Origin: an uncultured Oscillospiraceae bacterium
GTDB lineage: Bacteria > Bacillota > Clostridia > Oscillospirales > Ruminococcaceae
DNA: 64,000 nt
Reading direction: 5' to 3'
NCBI GenBank assembly: GCA_949741215.1
Contig: CATJLA010000087.1
Coordinates: 25,451-89,450 of the forward strand
Part shown: positions 25,088 through 34,747 of the stretch, piece after piece
How the letters are laid out: each line of letters begins with the position of its first letter
Numbering within the stretch: the first letter of the stretch is position 1
Position numbers and translations under genes: made by a program
The notes under the pieces: model-generated
Told to the model about the DNA's origin: nothing
The model's database searches: none
The model's input: only the letters and a program-made list of their open reading frames with translations

Positions 25088-27286
25088 CTACCGGTAATCG
25101 CCGGGGTTTACATTCATGATGGATTTGAAGTTCCGGCGGAAGGTAAGTACGTTGCCATAGCCGCATTCCGCCGCAATTTCCTCCACGGTTTTTTTGGTGG
25201 TGCGCAGCAGCTCGGCGGCATACAGGATGCGCTTTTCCTGAATATACTGCAGGTAGGTTTTGCCCAGGTGGCTTTTGCAGATCATGGAAATGTACTTATT
25301 GCTTACCCCGAATTTTTTGCTTAGTAAAGCCAGGGAAAGCTCAGGGCTTTTATAGTTTTCCTCCAGATAGGCGAGGATTTCGCTATCCAGCTGTTCCATA
25401 TCCTTTTTAGGCGGCATAAGCTCTTCCGGCTCGCTGCAGACTGCTTCGTAAACGGCGTGGTAATAGTCGAAAATTTCCTCTAAAGTAGCGGCCTGCTCCA
25501 TTTTGTCGATCTGAATCCGGGTGGTATGGAACAGGTTGATGTTTTTGAATACGTTTAAGGTTAAAAGATGCAGTTCGTCCACCAAAAGACGAATGGTTTC
25601 CGGGGAGGCATCATACTCCCGGGTATTTTTCTCGTAAATTTCGTCCAAAAAGGCGTGAAGATCCTCTGCCTTGCGCTCCTTAAAGGCCTTCAGCAGCCGG
25701 CCCTGGGCGTCCTTGGGGAAGTAGTATTCCTTTTTGCTCCACTCCTTTACCGGCTCAAAGAAATAAACGGTGTTTCTGCCGCCGGTAAGCATGCCGTCCA
25801 GTGCCTGCACAGCGTCCTGGCAGGCGGCATTCAGCCGTTCGATATTGTCCTCAACCTGGCCCACGCCGATGGTAATCAGGCAGCTTTGGTCGTTAATTTC
25901 ATGGCAGACAGCGTTGTGAAAGCTGTAGAAAACATCCTCCAGGGGGATCATGTCATCGCTGTTGACAATCAGGAAAACGTTGCTGATATCCTTGACGTAG
26001 CAGTCAATCTGCATTTCCTCGGTGGACTGCTGCCGGCAGACCTGCTGGATAATTTCCAGCACGTCTTTTTGCTTTTGGGCGGCGGTTTGCTCGGTTCCCT
26101 GGCAGACGATGTTGGTAAGGGCAAGTGCAAAGTAGCTTCGCTTTAAGTCAATATAATTTTCGTCAATCAAAATGCGCAGGTTGTTCTGCTCCATATTGCC
26201 GCTTAAAATGCCGTGGAGGATTCCCTGCTTGGCATAGGGGGAAATGTGTACCATCCGTTCCCGGAAGCCGTTATTTTCTCCGATCAGGCTTTGAATCCCC
26301 TTGATGATGGTGCCGAATTCATCCTGGCGGGTTTCCTCAGGGCCAACCATTTCACCGCTTTCAATAAACTTTTCCAGATTCCCGATAGGGGAATAATACC
26401 GGACAGAAAAGAGATAGGAAATTACAGCGAAAACCGCGCTGAACACAAAGCCGATGGTAAGGGCGGCAACAGGCGCATCATGGAAGCCCATAGCAAAGGC
26501 GCCGGTATCCACATACAGCTCATAGCTTACAGAAGGGTTGACGCTGGATACCGCTCGGAAGCAGTCTCCCATAAGGTCTCCGTCCTGGAGGATCACTTCG
26601 TCACCGCAGAGAATACGGTAGCCGCACTGCCCCGCAATTTTTTCCACCCGCTGGGCCATAATCTTTTTATCAAACAGGACAAGAATGTTCCCTTTTTCCC
26701 GCACAGAAGTGGAGTAAGAGTATTCGTCCCCATAAATGACGTATTCTGTATTGAAAAGAATATCCCCCACCGAGCTTACGCCCAGCAGATCCCGCACTCG
26801 GCCTGCCTGAAGAAAGGGATGGGTTTCCGGGCTGAGGGTATAGCCGCTGTCCATTTGGATGACAGAGGAGGCGGTATAGGCCCGGTTGTAATCCTTGAAC
26901 AGCAGGATGATATTGTAGATTTGATAATTGTTGCTGGAGGTTTTGATGCTTTTTAATTCCTGCAGGCTTTGGTATAAAAGATAGGAATTTACCGAGGATT
27001 TTTCCACCGCCACAGCGGAATAGAGGTTCCGCAGGGTGGTGGAGCCGTTAATGCTGGACACAATGTGCTGGGCGGTTAAAAGCTCAAAATCCATGGCGTT
27101 GCCGATGGACTGGGCCTTGAGATTATACTCCTGCCTTAGATTTTCCTGATAGGCGGTGCGGTGCTGGAAAAGGGTGAGCAAAGAGTACATGGCGAAAAAT
27201 ACGGAGATCATCAGGATGTAGGAAAGAAACATCCGGACAAACAGCCTGCTTTTCATCAGTTTACTGCCGGCAAATAATCGTTTCAT
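25088..27286 (-). CDS. Membrane-anchored AraC-family transcriptional regulator
   Basis: A 732-aa regulator from the ATG at 27286 (GGAGG 12 bases upstream; longer frames upstream overlap the repeats and promoter). It has two membrane helices (about 12-34, and near 285-310, TIGFVFSAVFAVISYLF) flanking an extracytoplasmic sensor domain, then a cytoplasmic region and a C-terminal AraC double helix-turn-helix (about 645-732: SLALLSKKFGVSNKYIS and VEEIAAECGYGNVLTFRRNF). This layout is common beside Lpl-type sugar importers and glycosidases in Firmicutes, where it senses extracellular sugars. Its target is not obvious; the GH27 unit and the importer at 34748-38542 are candidates. Confidence 0.88.
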   Translation of the reverse strand: MKRLFAGSKLMKSRLFVRMFLSYILMISVFFAMYSLLTLFQHRTAYQENLRQEYNLKAQSIGNAMDFELLTAQHIVSSINGSTTLRNLYSAVAVEKSSVNSYLLYQSLQELKSIKTSSNNYQIYNIILLFKDYNRAYTASSVIQMDSGYTLSPETHPFLQAGRVRDLLGVSSVGDILFNTEYVIYGDEYSYSTSVREKGNILVLFDKKIMAQRVEKIAGQCGYRILCGDEVILQDGDLMGDCFRAVSSVNPSVSYELYVDTGAFAMGFHDAPVAALTIGFVFSAVFAVISYLFSVRYYSPIGNLEKFIESGEMVGPEETRQDEFGTIIKGIQSLIGENNGFRERMVHISPYAKQGILHGILSGNMEQNNLRILIDENYIDLKRSYFALALTNIVCQGTEQTAAQKQKDVLEIIQQVCRQQSTEEMQIDCYVKDISNVFLIVNSDDMIPLEDVFYSFHNAVCHEINDQSCLITIGVGQVEDNIERLNAACQDAVQALDGMLTGGRNTVYFFEPVKEWSKKEYYFPKDAQGRLLKAFKERKAEDLHAFLDEIYEKNTREYDASPETIRLLVDELHLLTLNVFKNINLFHTTRIQIDKMEQAATLEEIFDYYHAVYEAVCSEPEELMPPKKDMEQLDSEILAYLEENYKSPELSLALLSKKFGVSNKYISMICKSHLGKTYLQYIQEKRILYAAELLRTTKKTVEEIAAECGYGNVLTFRRNFKSIMNVNPGDYR

Positions 27287-27374
27287 GGATTTTATGTTCC
27301 TCCGATTGGAATAGCTGCCCGCAGCCCGCCCGGCTGCAAAGCTCCGCCGACGTCCCGAAAGCAATTTTCCCAAA

Positions 27375-27426
27375 GCATACGAAGTTTGCTTGTGCATACG
27401 AAGTTTGCTTGTGCATACGAAGTTTT
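27375..27426. repeat. Triple 19-bp tandem repeat in the regulator leader
   Basis: GCATACGAAGTTTGCTTGT occurs at 27375-27393 and 27394-27412, with a third, 14-bp copy from 27413. It lies in the transcribed leader between the promoter (27456-27484) and the ATG at 27286. Confidence 0.88.
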
Positions 27427-27455
27427 GGAAAGTAAGCTCTTCCATTTCTTATTTT

Positions 27456-27484
27456 AATATACCATGAAACTGCCGGCTTTTCAA
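27456..27484 (-). promoter_or_regulatory. Promoter of the AraC regulator gene
   Basis: Minus strand TTGAAA (27484-27479), 17-bp spacer, TATATT (27461-27456). It gives a leader of about 160 bases that includes the triple repeat. Confidence 0.7.
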
Positions 27485-27574
27485 TATAAATACAGAGAAT
27501 CCGAAAAGAAATTTATAAAAATTGGCTAAAAATACAAGGATTTATGCTATGGAATATTATAAAATGCCCAAAAT

Positions 27575-27617
27575 ACAGCCGCCCAAAGATAACGCTATCT
27601 CTGTGCGGCTGTTTTTT
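27575..27617. terminator. Bidirectional terminator after pmbA-like gene
   Basis: ACAGCCGC (27575-27582) pairs with GCGGCTGT (27605-27612), followed by TTTTT on the plus strand; on the minus strand ATTTTG follows. It serves the pmbA-like gene that stops at 27644. Confidence 0.75.
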
Positions 27618-27643
27618 ATTGGCGGACTGGACTGCAAAGACTC

Positions 27644-28996
27644 TTATTTACCTGCAATGGAAAGCCCTTCCACCAGCACGCTGGGGCTGACAAAGGCGGT
27701 GGGGGAGATGGACGTGGGGGGCAGAGGGTCGTTGCCCACAGCGGAAATGCCCTCCAGCAAACGGAAGAAGTTGCCTGCCACTGTAAAGGAACGAACAGGG
27801 GCGGTTTTCTGCCCGTTTTCAATCAAAAAGCCGGAGCTTTGGAGGGAAAAATCGCCGCTGATAGTGTTGGCCCCTGCATGGAGACCGCCCAAGGAGTCGA
27901 TCAGAACACCGTTTTGGGCTTTCTGCAGCAGCTGCTCCTGGGTAAACGGGCCATTTACCAGATACAGGGTAAATGGACGAATGCCCACTTTGGCGTCATA
28001 GCTGGTTTTTGCGCCGTTGCCGGTGGTGGTTTTGCCGGCTGCCGCCGCAGTGCGCAGGTTGTACAGCAGGGTGGTCAGCACGCCATTTTCGATGATATTT
28101 TTCCGCCGGGTGGGGCTGCCCTCGGCGTCAAAGGGCATGGGCATGGCGCTTTTGTCATAAAAAGGATCGTCTACCAGGGTAACTATAGGTGCGGCGACGG
28201 TACTGCCCTCTTTGTCCTTCAGCAGAGAAAGGCCTTTTTGCACATTTTCTGCCGAGAAGATGCCGGCATAGGTACCCAGCAGCTGGGCCATAGCCTTGGA
28301 GGAAAATACTACAGGCATACTGCCGGTAGGGGCAACCCCTGCGCCAAGGGTGGCACGAGCGTCGGCAGCGGCCTCACTGGCGGCAGCGTTCAGGTCAAGC
28401 TTATCCAGCTGGCCCAGGCGGATTTTATAATTATTGGCTTTTTCCCCATCGGGCTTGCCGTCGCTGACTACTGCGGCAACAAAAGCGCCGGAGACGGTGT
28501 TCTCATACTCCAGGCTAAGGCCCCGGGAATTGTGGATGGCAATGCAGGTACGGCCGGCAAAAACCTCGGTTTCGCAGCCGTCAATTACGCTTTGCTGGGC
28601 ATATAAAGCATCCTGCCCGTCCAAAGCGGTTTTGCGCATGCTGTCGGCGTCCGGCAGGGGGACACGGCTGGCACTTACAGCCTCATAGCTCTGACCGGCG
28701 CCTACCAGAAACTCAGGCTCGGCAGTTTCCAGCACGGCGGCGTTATCGGCGGCGCGGTGCACTAATGCCCGGGCGCTTTCGTCGCTGAGCTGCTGGGTGG
28801 AGGCATAGCCCATTTTGCCGTTAATCAGGCACCGCAGGCAGACACCCCCCTCGCTTGCGCTGGAAAAATTGTTGATTTCATGACGGAAGGCGGATACGGA
28901 GGTGTTTTCCTCCAGCCGGTAGTACAGCTCGTATTCTTCAATCTGCAGCTTGGCGGCTTCTTCGGCCGCAATCTGCCGGAATGCTTGAAAATCCAT
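27644..28996 (-). CDS. TldD/PmbA-family protein, PmbA-like (TldE) subunit
   Basis: A 450-aa partner subunit of the TldD/TldE protease. It has the family's N-terminal domain (about 1-210, with SEGGVCLRCLINGKMGYAST near 48) and the C-terminal domain (GKTTTGNGAKTSY near 325), but no HExxxH, as expected for PmbA/TldE. The complex trims unfolded or modified peptides such as microcin B17 leader peptides. The ATG at 28996 has AAAGGAGG upstream and lies 14 bases after the tldD stop: one operon. No RiPP precursor gene is visible near it. Confidence 0.92.
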   Translation of the reverse strand: MDFQAFRQIAAEEAAKLQIEEYELYYRLEENTSVSAFRHEINNFSSASEGGVCLRCLINGKMGYASTQQLSDESARALVHRAADNAAVLETAEPEFLVGAGQSYEAVSASRVPLPDADSMRKTALDGQDALYAQQSVIDGCETEVFAGRTCIAIHNSRGLSLEYENTVSGAFVAAVVSDGKPDGEKANNYKIRLGQLDKLDLNAAASEAAADARATLGAGVAPTGSMPVVFSSKAMAQLLGTYAGIFSAENVQKGLSLLKDKEGSTVAAPIVTLVDDPFYDKSAMPMPFDAEGSPTRRKNIIENGVLTTLLYNLRTAAAAGKTTTGNGAKTSYDAKVGIRPFTLYLVNGPFTQEQLLQKAQNGVLIDSLGGLHAGANTISGDFSLQSSGFLIENGQKTAPVRSFTVAGNFFRLLEGISAVGNDPLPPTSISPTAFVSPSVLVEGLSIAGK

Positions 28997-29010
28997 GTTA
29001 AAATCCTCCT

Positions 29011-30390
29011 TTATCTGCCGCCCACGGTAATGGACGAAACACGGATCAGCGGTTGGCCCACGTTAGTAGGGATAGAGCCGCTGGACGAGCCGCACATCCC
29101 CTGCCCGCAGGCCAAGTCGCTGCCCACCATATCAATTTTGGGAAGAATCTCCGAGCCCTTGCCCACCAGGCTGGCCCCCCGCACCGGCTCGCAAACCTTG
29201 CCGTTACGGATAAGATAGCCCTCGTTTACAGAAAAGTTGAACTCTCCGGTAACCGGGTTTACCGAGCCGCCGCCCATCTCCTTGGCGTACAGGCCGTACT
29301 CAATGGAGGCGATAATGTCCTCGTTTTTATCATTGCCAGGGGCGATGAAGGTGTTGGTCATACGGGAGGTAGGCACATAGCTAAAGCTTTCCCGCCGGGC
29401 ATTGCCGGTAGGGGGCATGCCCATCCGGCGGCCATTAAATTTATCAATCATGTAGGACTTGAGCACACCGTTTTCAATCAGCACATTGCGGTGGGAGGGG
29501 GTGCCCTCGTCATCAATGTTGACAGAGCCCCACTCGTTGGGGATAGTACCGTCGTCAATAGCGGTAACCTTTTCGTGGGCAATCTTCTCGCCCAGCTTGC
29601 CGCAGAACTGGCTGTTGCCGTAAGCTACGCTGGAGGCCTCCAGGGAATGTCCGCAGGCTTCGTGGAAGATAACGCCTCCAAACCCGTTGCCGATAGCCAC
29701 CGGCATAACTCCGGCAGGGCAGTAGCCGGCCCCGGCCATGGTAACCGCCTGACGGGCGGCCTCCTGCCCTACGGCCTTGGGGTCTACTGCTTCAAACAGC
29801 TCCATGCCGCGGCGAGCGCCGGGGTGGCAGCCGCCGGTTTGGGTTTCCCCGTTGATTTCCGCCACGGCGTTTACCATCAGCCGGGTACGAATCTGCCGGT
29901 CCTGGGCCCACAGCCCCTCGCTGGTGGCAATCAGGATGTGGTGGTCTACATCCAGCAGGGTGCCGGTTACCTGCACCACAGCGTCATGATACCCACTGGC
30001 AGCGGAGCAGGCGTCCTTCAGCAGCAATACCTTATCGGCGTTTGCCACGCTGGCGGGGGCAATTTGAATGGGGTGGATATCCCCAAACAGCCGCTCCCGC
30101 AGGGTAATGGAAATTTCCGCTTTGCCCTGGGCCAATGCCTCGGCGGCCCGTTGGGCGCAACGGAGCAGCCCGGCCTCGGTGGTGTCAACCGTAGTGGCCA
30201 TTACACTGCGCAGCCCCAAAAACACCCGCACAGCAGCGCCGGCAATCTGGGCGTCGTGGACAGAATCCACCTTGCCGCCTACCAGGTTGACGGAATGGTT
30301 CAGGGTATTTTCCGCAAAGAGCTCGGCGTAATCCGCGCCGGTGGATGCGGCTTTTTGCAGTACACGCTCACAAATCTCTTTTGAAATCAT
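29011..30390 (-). CDS. tldD: TldD metalloprotease subunit
   Basis: A 459-aa zinc protease subunit. The start is the ATG at 30390, with AGGAG 8 bases upstream. The active-site motif HEACGH is at 243-248 and a third ligand Cys is expected in the C-terminal part (DLACGQGMCG). With PmbA/TldE it forms a chamber-like heterodimer cleaving unfolded peptides, including RiPP leaders and antitoxins. It heads the tldD-pmbA operon and has a clear promoter (30467-30495). Confidence 0.94.
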   Translation of the reverse strand: MISKEICERVLQKAASTGADYAELFAENTLNHSVNLVGGKVDSVHDAQIAGAAVRVFLGLRSVMATTVDTTEAGLLRCAQRAAEALAQGKAEISITLRERLFGDIHPIQIAPASVANADKVLLLKDACSAASGYHDAVVQVTGTLLDVDHHILIATSEGLWAQDRQIRTRLMVNAVAEINGETQTGGCHPGARRGMELFEAVDPKAVGQEAARQAVTMAGAGYCPAGVMPVAIGNGFGGVIFHEACGHSLEASSVAYGNSQFCGKLGEKIAHEKVTAIDDGTIPNEWGSVNIDDEGTPSHRNVLIENGVLKSYMIDKFNGRRMGMPPTGNARRESFSYVPTSRMTNTFIAPGNDKNEDIIASIEYGLYAKEMGGGSVNPVTGEFNFSVNEGYLIRNGKVCEPVRGASLVGKGSEILPKIDMVGSDLACGQGMCGSSSGSIPTNVGQPLIRVSSITVGGR

Positions 30391-30466
30391 CTGCAATTCT
30401 CCTGTCAAAAATTTTTATATGCCCTGCCTGCTTTCCCAAAAGCCATAGGGCAAGCATCTGTATTTA

Positions 30467-30495
30467 AGTATAAACACCTGGGACATCAAAGTCAA
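30467..30495 (-). promoter_or_regulatory. Sigma-A promoter of the tldD operon
   Basis: Minus strand TTGACT (30495-30490), 17-bp spacer, TATACT (30472-30467). Confidence 0.82.
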
Positions 30496-30634
30496 GGGAA
30501 GCCCCGGGCGGAACGGGCAGCTATATAAAAGGGGGAGTATACTCTCATTGACGAAAAGGTAATTTTTAAGCTGCCGGGCCATTTGGACGTTTCGGTTACA
30601 TACAATAATGAACCGAAACTATGGAGAAATAACG

Positions 30635-30664
30635 TTGTGCTTACTGTCAAAAATGTGTTATAAT
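30635..30664 (+). promoter_or_regulatory. Sigma-A promoter of the MATE gene
   Basis: TTGTGC (30635-30640), 18-bp spacer, TATAAT (30659-30664), 67 bases before the ATG at 30731. The rest of the 340-base gap holds the tldD promoter and no supported gene. Confidence 0.75.
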
Positions 30665-30730
30665 ACTTTTTTGGAAAAGACATTGCATAGAAGCAGAATC
30701 TCCCTTTGGGATGAAAGGATTTGATCGGTT

Positions 30731-32065
30731 ATGAATAAGGATTTAACGGTAGGCAAGCCGGAAACGGTGCTGTGGCGGTTTTGCCTGCCCTTATTTGGCA
30801 GCATTCTTTTTCAGCAGCTTTATAATATTGCCGATAGCCTGGTAGCCGGCAGGTTTATTGGGGAAAACGCCCTGGCTGCAGTTGGCAACAGCTATGAAAT
30901 TACCCTGATTTTTATCGCCTTTGCCTTTGGCTGCAATATGGGGTGCTCGGTGCTGGTTTCTCAGCTGTTTGGCGCACGTCAGTATGGTAAGCTGAAAACG
31001 GCGGTTTCAACTGCGTATATTTTCAGCGGGGCACTCTGCGCTGTGCTGATGCTTGCCGGCCTGTTTGGCTGCAGCCCCCTGCTCCATCTGATCCGCACGC
31101 CGGAGGACGTGTTTGCTGACTCGGCGCTGTATCTGGACATCTACATATGGGGGCTGCCCTTTGTGTTCTTTTATAATATTGCAACCGGAATCTTCTCCGC
31201 CTTGGGGGATTCCAAAACGCCCTTTTACTTTTTGGCAGTATCCTCCACCGCCAATATCGCAGTGGATATTTTGTTTGTGACGGTATTCGACATGGGTGTT
31301 GCCGGCGTTGCGTGGGCAACCTTTCTGTGCCAGGGTATCAGCTGTGTGCTGGCGGTTTTGGTGGTGCAGCTGCGTCTTAAAAAAATTCAGGCGCAGCAAA
31401 AAATGCCCCTGTTTGACAAAGCCCTGCTGAAAAGGATTCTGGTTATTGCAATTCCCAGCATTTTGCAGCAAAGCTTTGTTTCGGTGGGCAATATCCTGAT
31501 CCAGGGGATTATCAACGGCTTTGGCGCCTCGGTTATGGCGGGGTATTCCGCCGCCGTAAAGCTGAACAACATGGTGGTTTCCTCCTTTACCACCATCGGC
31601 AACGGCATTTCCAACTTCACAGCCCAAAACCTGGGGGCCAACCAGTACGGGAGAATCAAGGAGGGCTTTAAGGCAGGGCTTAAAATTGTGTGGTGCCTGT
31701 GCGTCCCCTTTTGCCTCCTTTATGTCTTTGGCGGCAAATACCTGCTGCTGCTGTTTATGGAGCAAAGCTCCGCCGCCGCGCTGCTAACCGGTATGCAGTT
31801 TTTATGGATTTTATCCCCCTTCTACTTTGCAGTATCGGCCAAATTGGTGGCGGACGGCATTTTGCGCGGGGTAAGCGCGATGCGGCAGTTTATGGCGGCT
31901 ACCTTTATTGACCTGATTCTGCGGGTAGTGCTGGCGTTTATTTTATCCGGCTGGACGAACAGCGCCATTGGTATCTGGTGCGCATGGCCCATCGGCTGGA
32001 CCATTGCCATGGGGCTTTCCATCTTCTTTTACCGGCAGACCAGCAAAAAGTATGTGGCGGACTGA
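30731..32065 (+). CDS. MATE-family efflux transporter
   Basis: A 444-aa membrane protein with 12 helices in two homologous halves, the MATE/DinF/NorM layout. Typical openings of the halves are LPLFGSILFQQLYNIADSLVAGRFIG (near 21; here described in part) and IPSILQQSFVSVGNILIQG near 239. These proteins exchange cations (Na+ or H+) for drugs or metabolites. It is a single gene divergent from tldD. Confidence 0.93.
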   Translation: MNKDLTVGKPETVLWRFCLPLFGSILFQQLYNIADSLVAGRFIGENALAAVGNSYEITLIFIAFAFGCNMGCSVLVSQLFGARQYGKLKTAVSTAYIFSGALCAVLMLAGLFGCSPLLHLIRTPEDVFADSALYLDIYIWGLPFVFFYNIATGIFSALGDSKTPFYFLAVSSTANIAVDILFVTVFDMGVAGVAWATFLCQGISCVLAVLVVQLRLKKIQAQQKMPLFDKALLKRILVIAIPSILQQSFVSVGNILIQGIINGFGASVMAGYSAAVKLNNMVVSSFTTIGNGISNFTAQNLGANQYGRIKEGFKAGLKIVWCLCVPFCLLYVFGGKYLLLLFMEQSSAAALLTGMQFLWILSPFYFAVSAKLVADGILRGVSAMRQFMAATFIDLILRVVLAFILSGWTNSAIGIWCAWPIGWTIAMGLSIFFYRQTSKKYVAD

Positions 32066-32266
32066 CTTTTAGACGGCGTCCCCCTCAAATCATCTGAAAA
32101 AACTATAGACAAATCTGAATTTTTTATCTAAAATAGAGATAATACATACCGAAAAAAAGAAGCCTGCCTAAAATGCGCAGGGCATCAAACCGGCAGTGCC
32201 GTCCCTTAGTAATAAAAGGACGAAGCGCTTTTGGGCAGCGAAATTTGGATAAGGGAGGTATGCGGT

Positions 32267-34537
32267 ATGGAACGAGATCTGAAGCAGCTGATTTCCCAGA
32301 TGACACTGGAGGAAAAGGCAGGGATGTGCTCTGGCCAGGATTTTTGGCACCTGAAAACGGTGGAGCGGCTGGGCATTCCAAAGGTGATGGTGTCCGACGG
32401 ACCTCATGGGTTGAGAAAGCAGGATGGGGACGCCGATCATCTGGGCATCAACCAGAGTATTCAGGCGGTGTGCTTCCCGGCGGCATGTGCCACAGCCTCC
32501 AGCTGGGATACCGAGATGCTGGAGCAGATGGGCAAAACCTTAGGCGAGGAATGCCAGGCGGAAAACCTGAGCGTTTTGCTGGGGCCTGCCGCTAATATCA
32601 AGAGAAGCCCCTTGTGCGGCCGGAACTTTGAGTATTTTTCCGAGGATCCTTATCTCACCGGCAAAATGGCCGCGGCGGAGATTAAAGGGGTGCAAAGCTG
32701 GGATATTGGCACCTCTATGAAGCACTACGCGGTGAATAACCAGGAGTATAACCGAATGAGCTGCTCCTCCAATCTTTCAGACAGGGCGCTGCGGGAAATC
32801 TACTTAACCGGCTTTGAAATAGCGGTGAAGGAAGCCCGGCCCAAAACCATCATGTGCAGCTACAACAAGATCAACGGCACCTATGCCTCTGAAAACAAGT
32901 ACCTGCTTACCGATATTCTCCGGGACGAATGGGGCTTTGAAGGCTATGTGATGACCGACTGGGGCGCGGTGAGCGATAGGGCAGAGGGCATCCGGGCGGG
33001 GCTGGATTTGGAAATGCCCGGCTCCAATGGGGTAAATGACGCCAAAATTGTAGAGGCAGTCAAAAATGGCTCGCTGGACGAAGCACTTCTGGATAAAGCT
33101 GTAGAGAATATACTAAAAGTAATCTTCTCCTATATCGACCACCGGCGCCCGGAGGCAAAGTTTGACCGGGACGCAGACCATGAAAAAGCGATCAATTATG
33201 CGGCAGAATGTGCCGTTTTGCTGGAAAACAACGGTCTTTTGCCCTTAAAGCAGGGGCAAAAAGCGGCCTATATCGGGGAATATGCGGTAAAGCCCCGGTT
33301 CCAGGGGGGAGGCAGCAGCCATATTAACTGCAGCAAGGTTACCTCCGCGTGGGAAAGCGCCCAGGCGAAGGGACGTCCTGTAACCTATACCAAGGGCTTC
33401 CCGGCAGATCGGGACGAGTTGGACCCGCAGGAGCTGGCCGCAGCTGTTGCGTCCGCAAAGGAAGCGGATGTGGCGGTGATTTTTGCCGGTTTGCCGGACG
33501 TGATTGAGTCCGAAGGGTATGACCGGAAGAATATGGCTATGCCCGCCTGCCAAAACAAGGTGATTGAAGAGGTGCTGAAGGTACAGCCCAATACAGTAGT
33601 GGTGCTGCACAACGGCTCCCCGGTAGAAACCCCTTGGGCGGATAAGGCAGCGGCCGTGCTGGAGATGTATCTGGGCGGCCAGGGCGTGGGCGAGGCCTGC
33701 GACCGGCTGCTGTATGGCGAGGCCAACCCCTGCGGCAGGCTGGCGGAAAGCTTCCCCTACCGGGTACAGGATAACCCCAGCTACTTGAACTTCCCCGGAG
33801 ACGGCAAGGATGTGAATTATCAGGAGGATATTTTTGTAGGCTACCGGTATTATGAGGCCAAGGAGCTGCCGGTGCGCTGGGCGTTTGGCCATGGGTTAAG
33901 CTATACCAGCTTTGCATATGGCAATCTGCGGCTTTCCTCCGGCAAAATGGGGGATGGAGATTCCGTTACTGTTTCGGTGGACGTGACCAATACCGGTACA
34001 GTCCCGGGCAAGGAGGTTGTTCAGCTGTATGTGGCGGATAAAAACGGCACGCCCCAGCGCCCGGTAAAGGAGTTGAAAGGCTTTGTAAAGCTTGCCCTGC
34101 AGCCTGGAGAAACCAAAACGGCAGAGCTCACCATTGACGCAAGGGCTTTGTCCTACTATCATGAGGGGCTGGGGGATTGGTACGCGCCCTCCGGGAATTA
34201 CGAGGTTCTGGTAGGCCATGCCAGCGACGATATTCGTCAGGCGGGTACGGTTGCCTTTACCACGGCCAAGGAGCTGCCTTTCAGCATAACCGGGGCCACT
34301 ACCATGGGTGAGCTGATGAGCCACCCCAAAACTGCGCCGGTGATCAACGGAATTCTGGCAAAGATGGCGGAAAACGGGTTAAGCAGCAGTGAGGAGGACG
34401 ATCCCCTGGGTACCGGAGGCGAAATGATGAAGGTTATGATACAGGGAACGCCTATTAAATCCCTTGCCGGCTTTACAGGCGGCGCGGTAAAGGCAGAGGA
34501 GCTGATTGCAGAGCTGAACCGACGCCTGGAGAAATAA
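32267..34537 (+). CDS. GH3 beta-glucosidase-type glycoside hydrolase
   Basis: A 756-aa family GH3 enzyme from the ATG at 32267, with GGGAGG upstream. N-terminal barrel (1-290) with SDGPHGLRK near 43-51, KH pair at 152-153 and nucleophile Asp231 in MTDWG; C-terminal alpha/beta sandwich (about 320-560); fibronectin type III-like domain (about 590-665) starting YVxxKNG-like; the last 80 residues are an extra tail. There is no signal peptide, so intracellular hydrolysis of beta-glucosides or related oligosaccharides. It probably acts with the sugar importer on the opposite strand. Confidence 0.95.
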   Translation: MERDLKQLISQMTLEEKAGMCSGQDFWHLKTVERLGIPKVMVSDGPHGLRKQDGDADHLGINQSIQAVCFPAACATASSWDTEMLEQMGKTLGEECQAENLSVLLGPAANIKRSPLCGRNFEYFSEDPYLTGKMAAAEIKGVQSWDIGTSMKHYAVNNQEYNRMSCSSNLSDRALREIYLTGFEIAVKEARPKTIMCSYNKINGTYASENKYLLTDILRDEWGFEGYVMTDWGAVSDRAEGIRAGLDLEMPGSNGVNDAKIVEAVKNGSLDEALLDKAVENILKVIFSYIDHRRPEAKFDRDADHEKAINYAAECAVLLENNGLLPLKQGQKAAYIGEYAVKPRFQGGGSSHINCSKVTSAWESAQAKGRPVTYTKGFPADRDELDPQELAAAVASAKEADVAVIFAGLPDVIESEGYDRKNMAMPACQNKVIEEVLKVQPNTVVVLHNGSPVETPWADKAAAVLEMYLGGQGVGEACDRLLYGEANPCGRLAESFPYRVQDNPSYLNFPGDGKDVNYQEDIFVGYRYYEAKELPVRWAFGHGLSYTSFAYGNLRLSSGKMGDGDSVTVSVDVTNTGTVPGKEVVQLYVADKNGTPQRPVKELKGFVKLALQPGETKTAELTIDARALSYYHEGLGDWYAPSGNYEVLVGHASDDIRQAGTVAFTTAKELPFSITGATTMGELMSHPKTAPVINGILAKMAENGLSSSEEDDPLGTGGEMMKVMIQGTPIKSLAGFTGGAVKAEELIAELNRRLEK

Positions 34538-34570
34538 AGGAAGAAGCGTCTCATTTACTGGGGCGCAATA

Positions 34571-34607
34571 AAAACCGCTGCGGACAAAATTTGTCTGCGG
34601 CGGTTTT
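34571..34607. terminator. Bidirectional terminator after the GH3 gene
   Basis: AAAACCGC (34571-34578) pairs with GCGGTTTT (34600-34607), with inner GACAAA/TTTGTC pairing. It ends the plus-strand GH3 transcript and can work from the other strand. Confidence 0.85.
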
Positions 34608-34649
34608 GGTATGCGGTGAGAATAAACTCACGGCAAAGGCAGGGGTTAA

Positions 34650-34720
34650 GCGGCAAAACTCCCTTCCGCACTTACGTCCCTAAAAAGCGGACGTAAGTGA
34701 AAAAGGGAGTTCCTACCGCC
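34650..34720. repeat. Nested long hairpin with GGACGTAAGTG core
   Basis: The inner stem CACTTACGTCC (34669-34679) / GGACGTAAGTG (34689-34699) is perfect. An outer stem ACTCCCTT (34658-34665) / AAGGGAGT (34703-34710) extends it, with further pairing outward. It lies between converging GH3 and importer genes, so it is probably a second terminator-like structure. Confidence 0.8.
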
Positions 34721-34747
34721 AAAGGAAGGCTTATTCTTTGAGGGATG

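Noticed and set aside
27375..27426. CRISPR array
   Set aside because: Units are directly adjacent without spacers, and no cas genes are present in the window.
29053..30384. A 443-codon plus-strand open frame opposite tldD
   Set aside because: tldD with HEACGH on the minus strand accounts for the region; the plus frame has no known motif.
30527..30664. A 44-codon open stretch ending at TAA 30662 that reads like protein (KLPGHLDVSVTYNNEPKLW)
   Set aside because: It has no ATG, GTG or TTG start with a ribosome site, and the MATE promoter lies inside it. It may be a gene remnant but cannot be supported.
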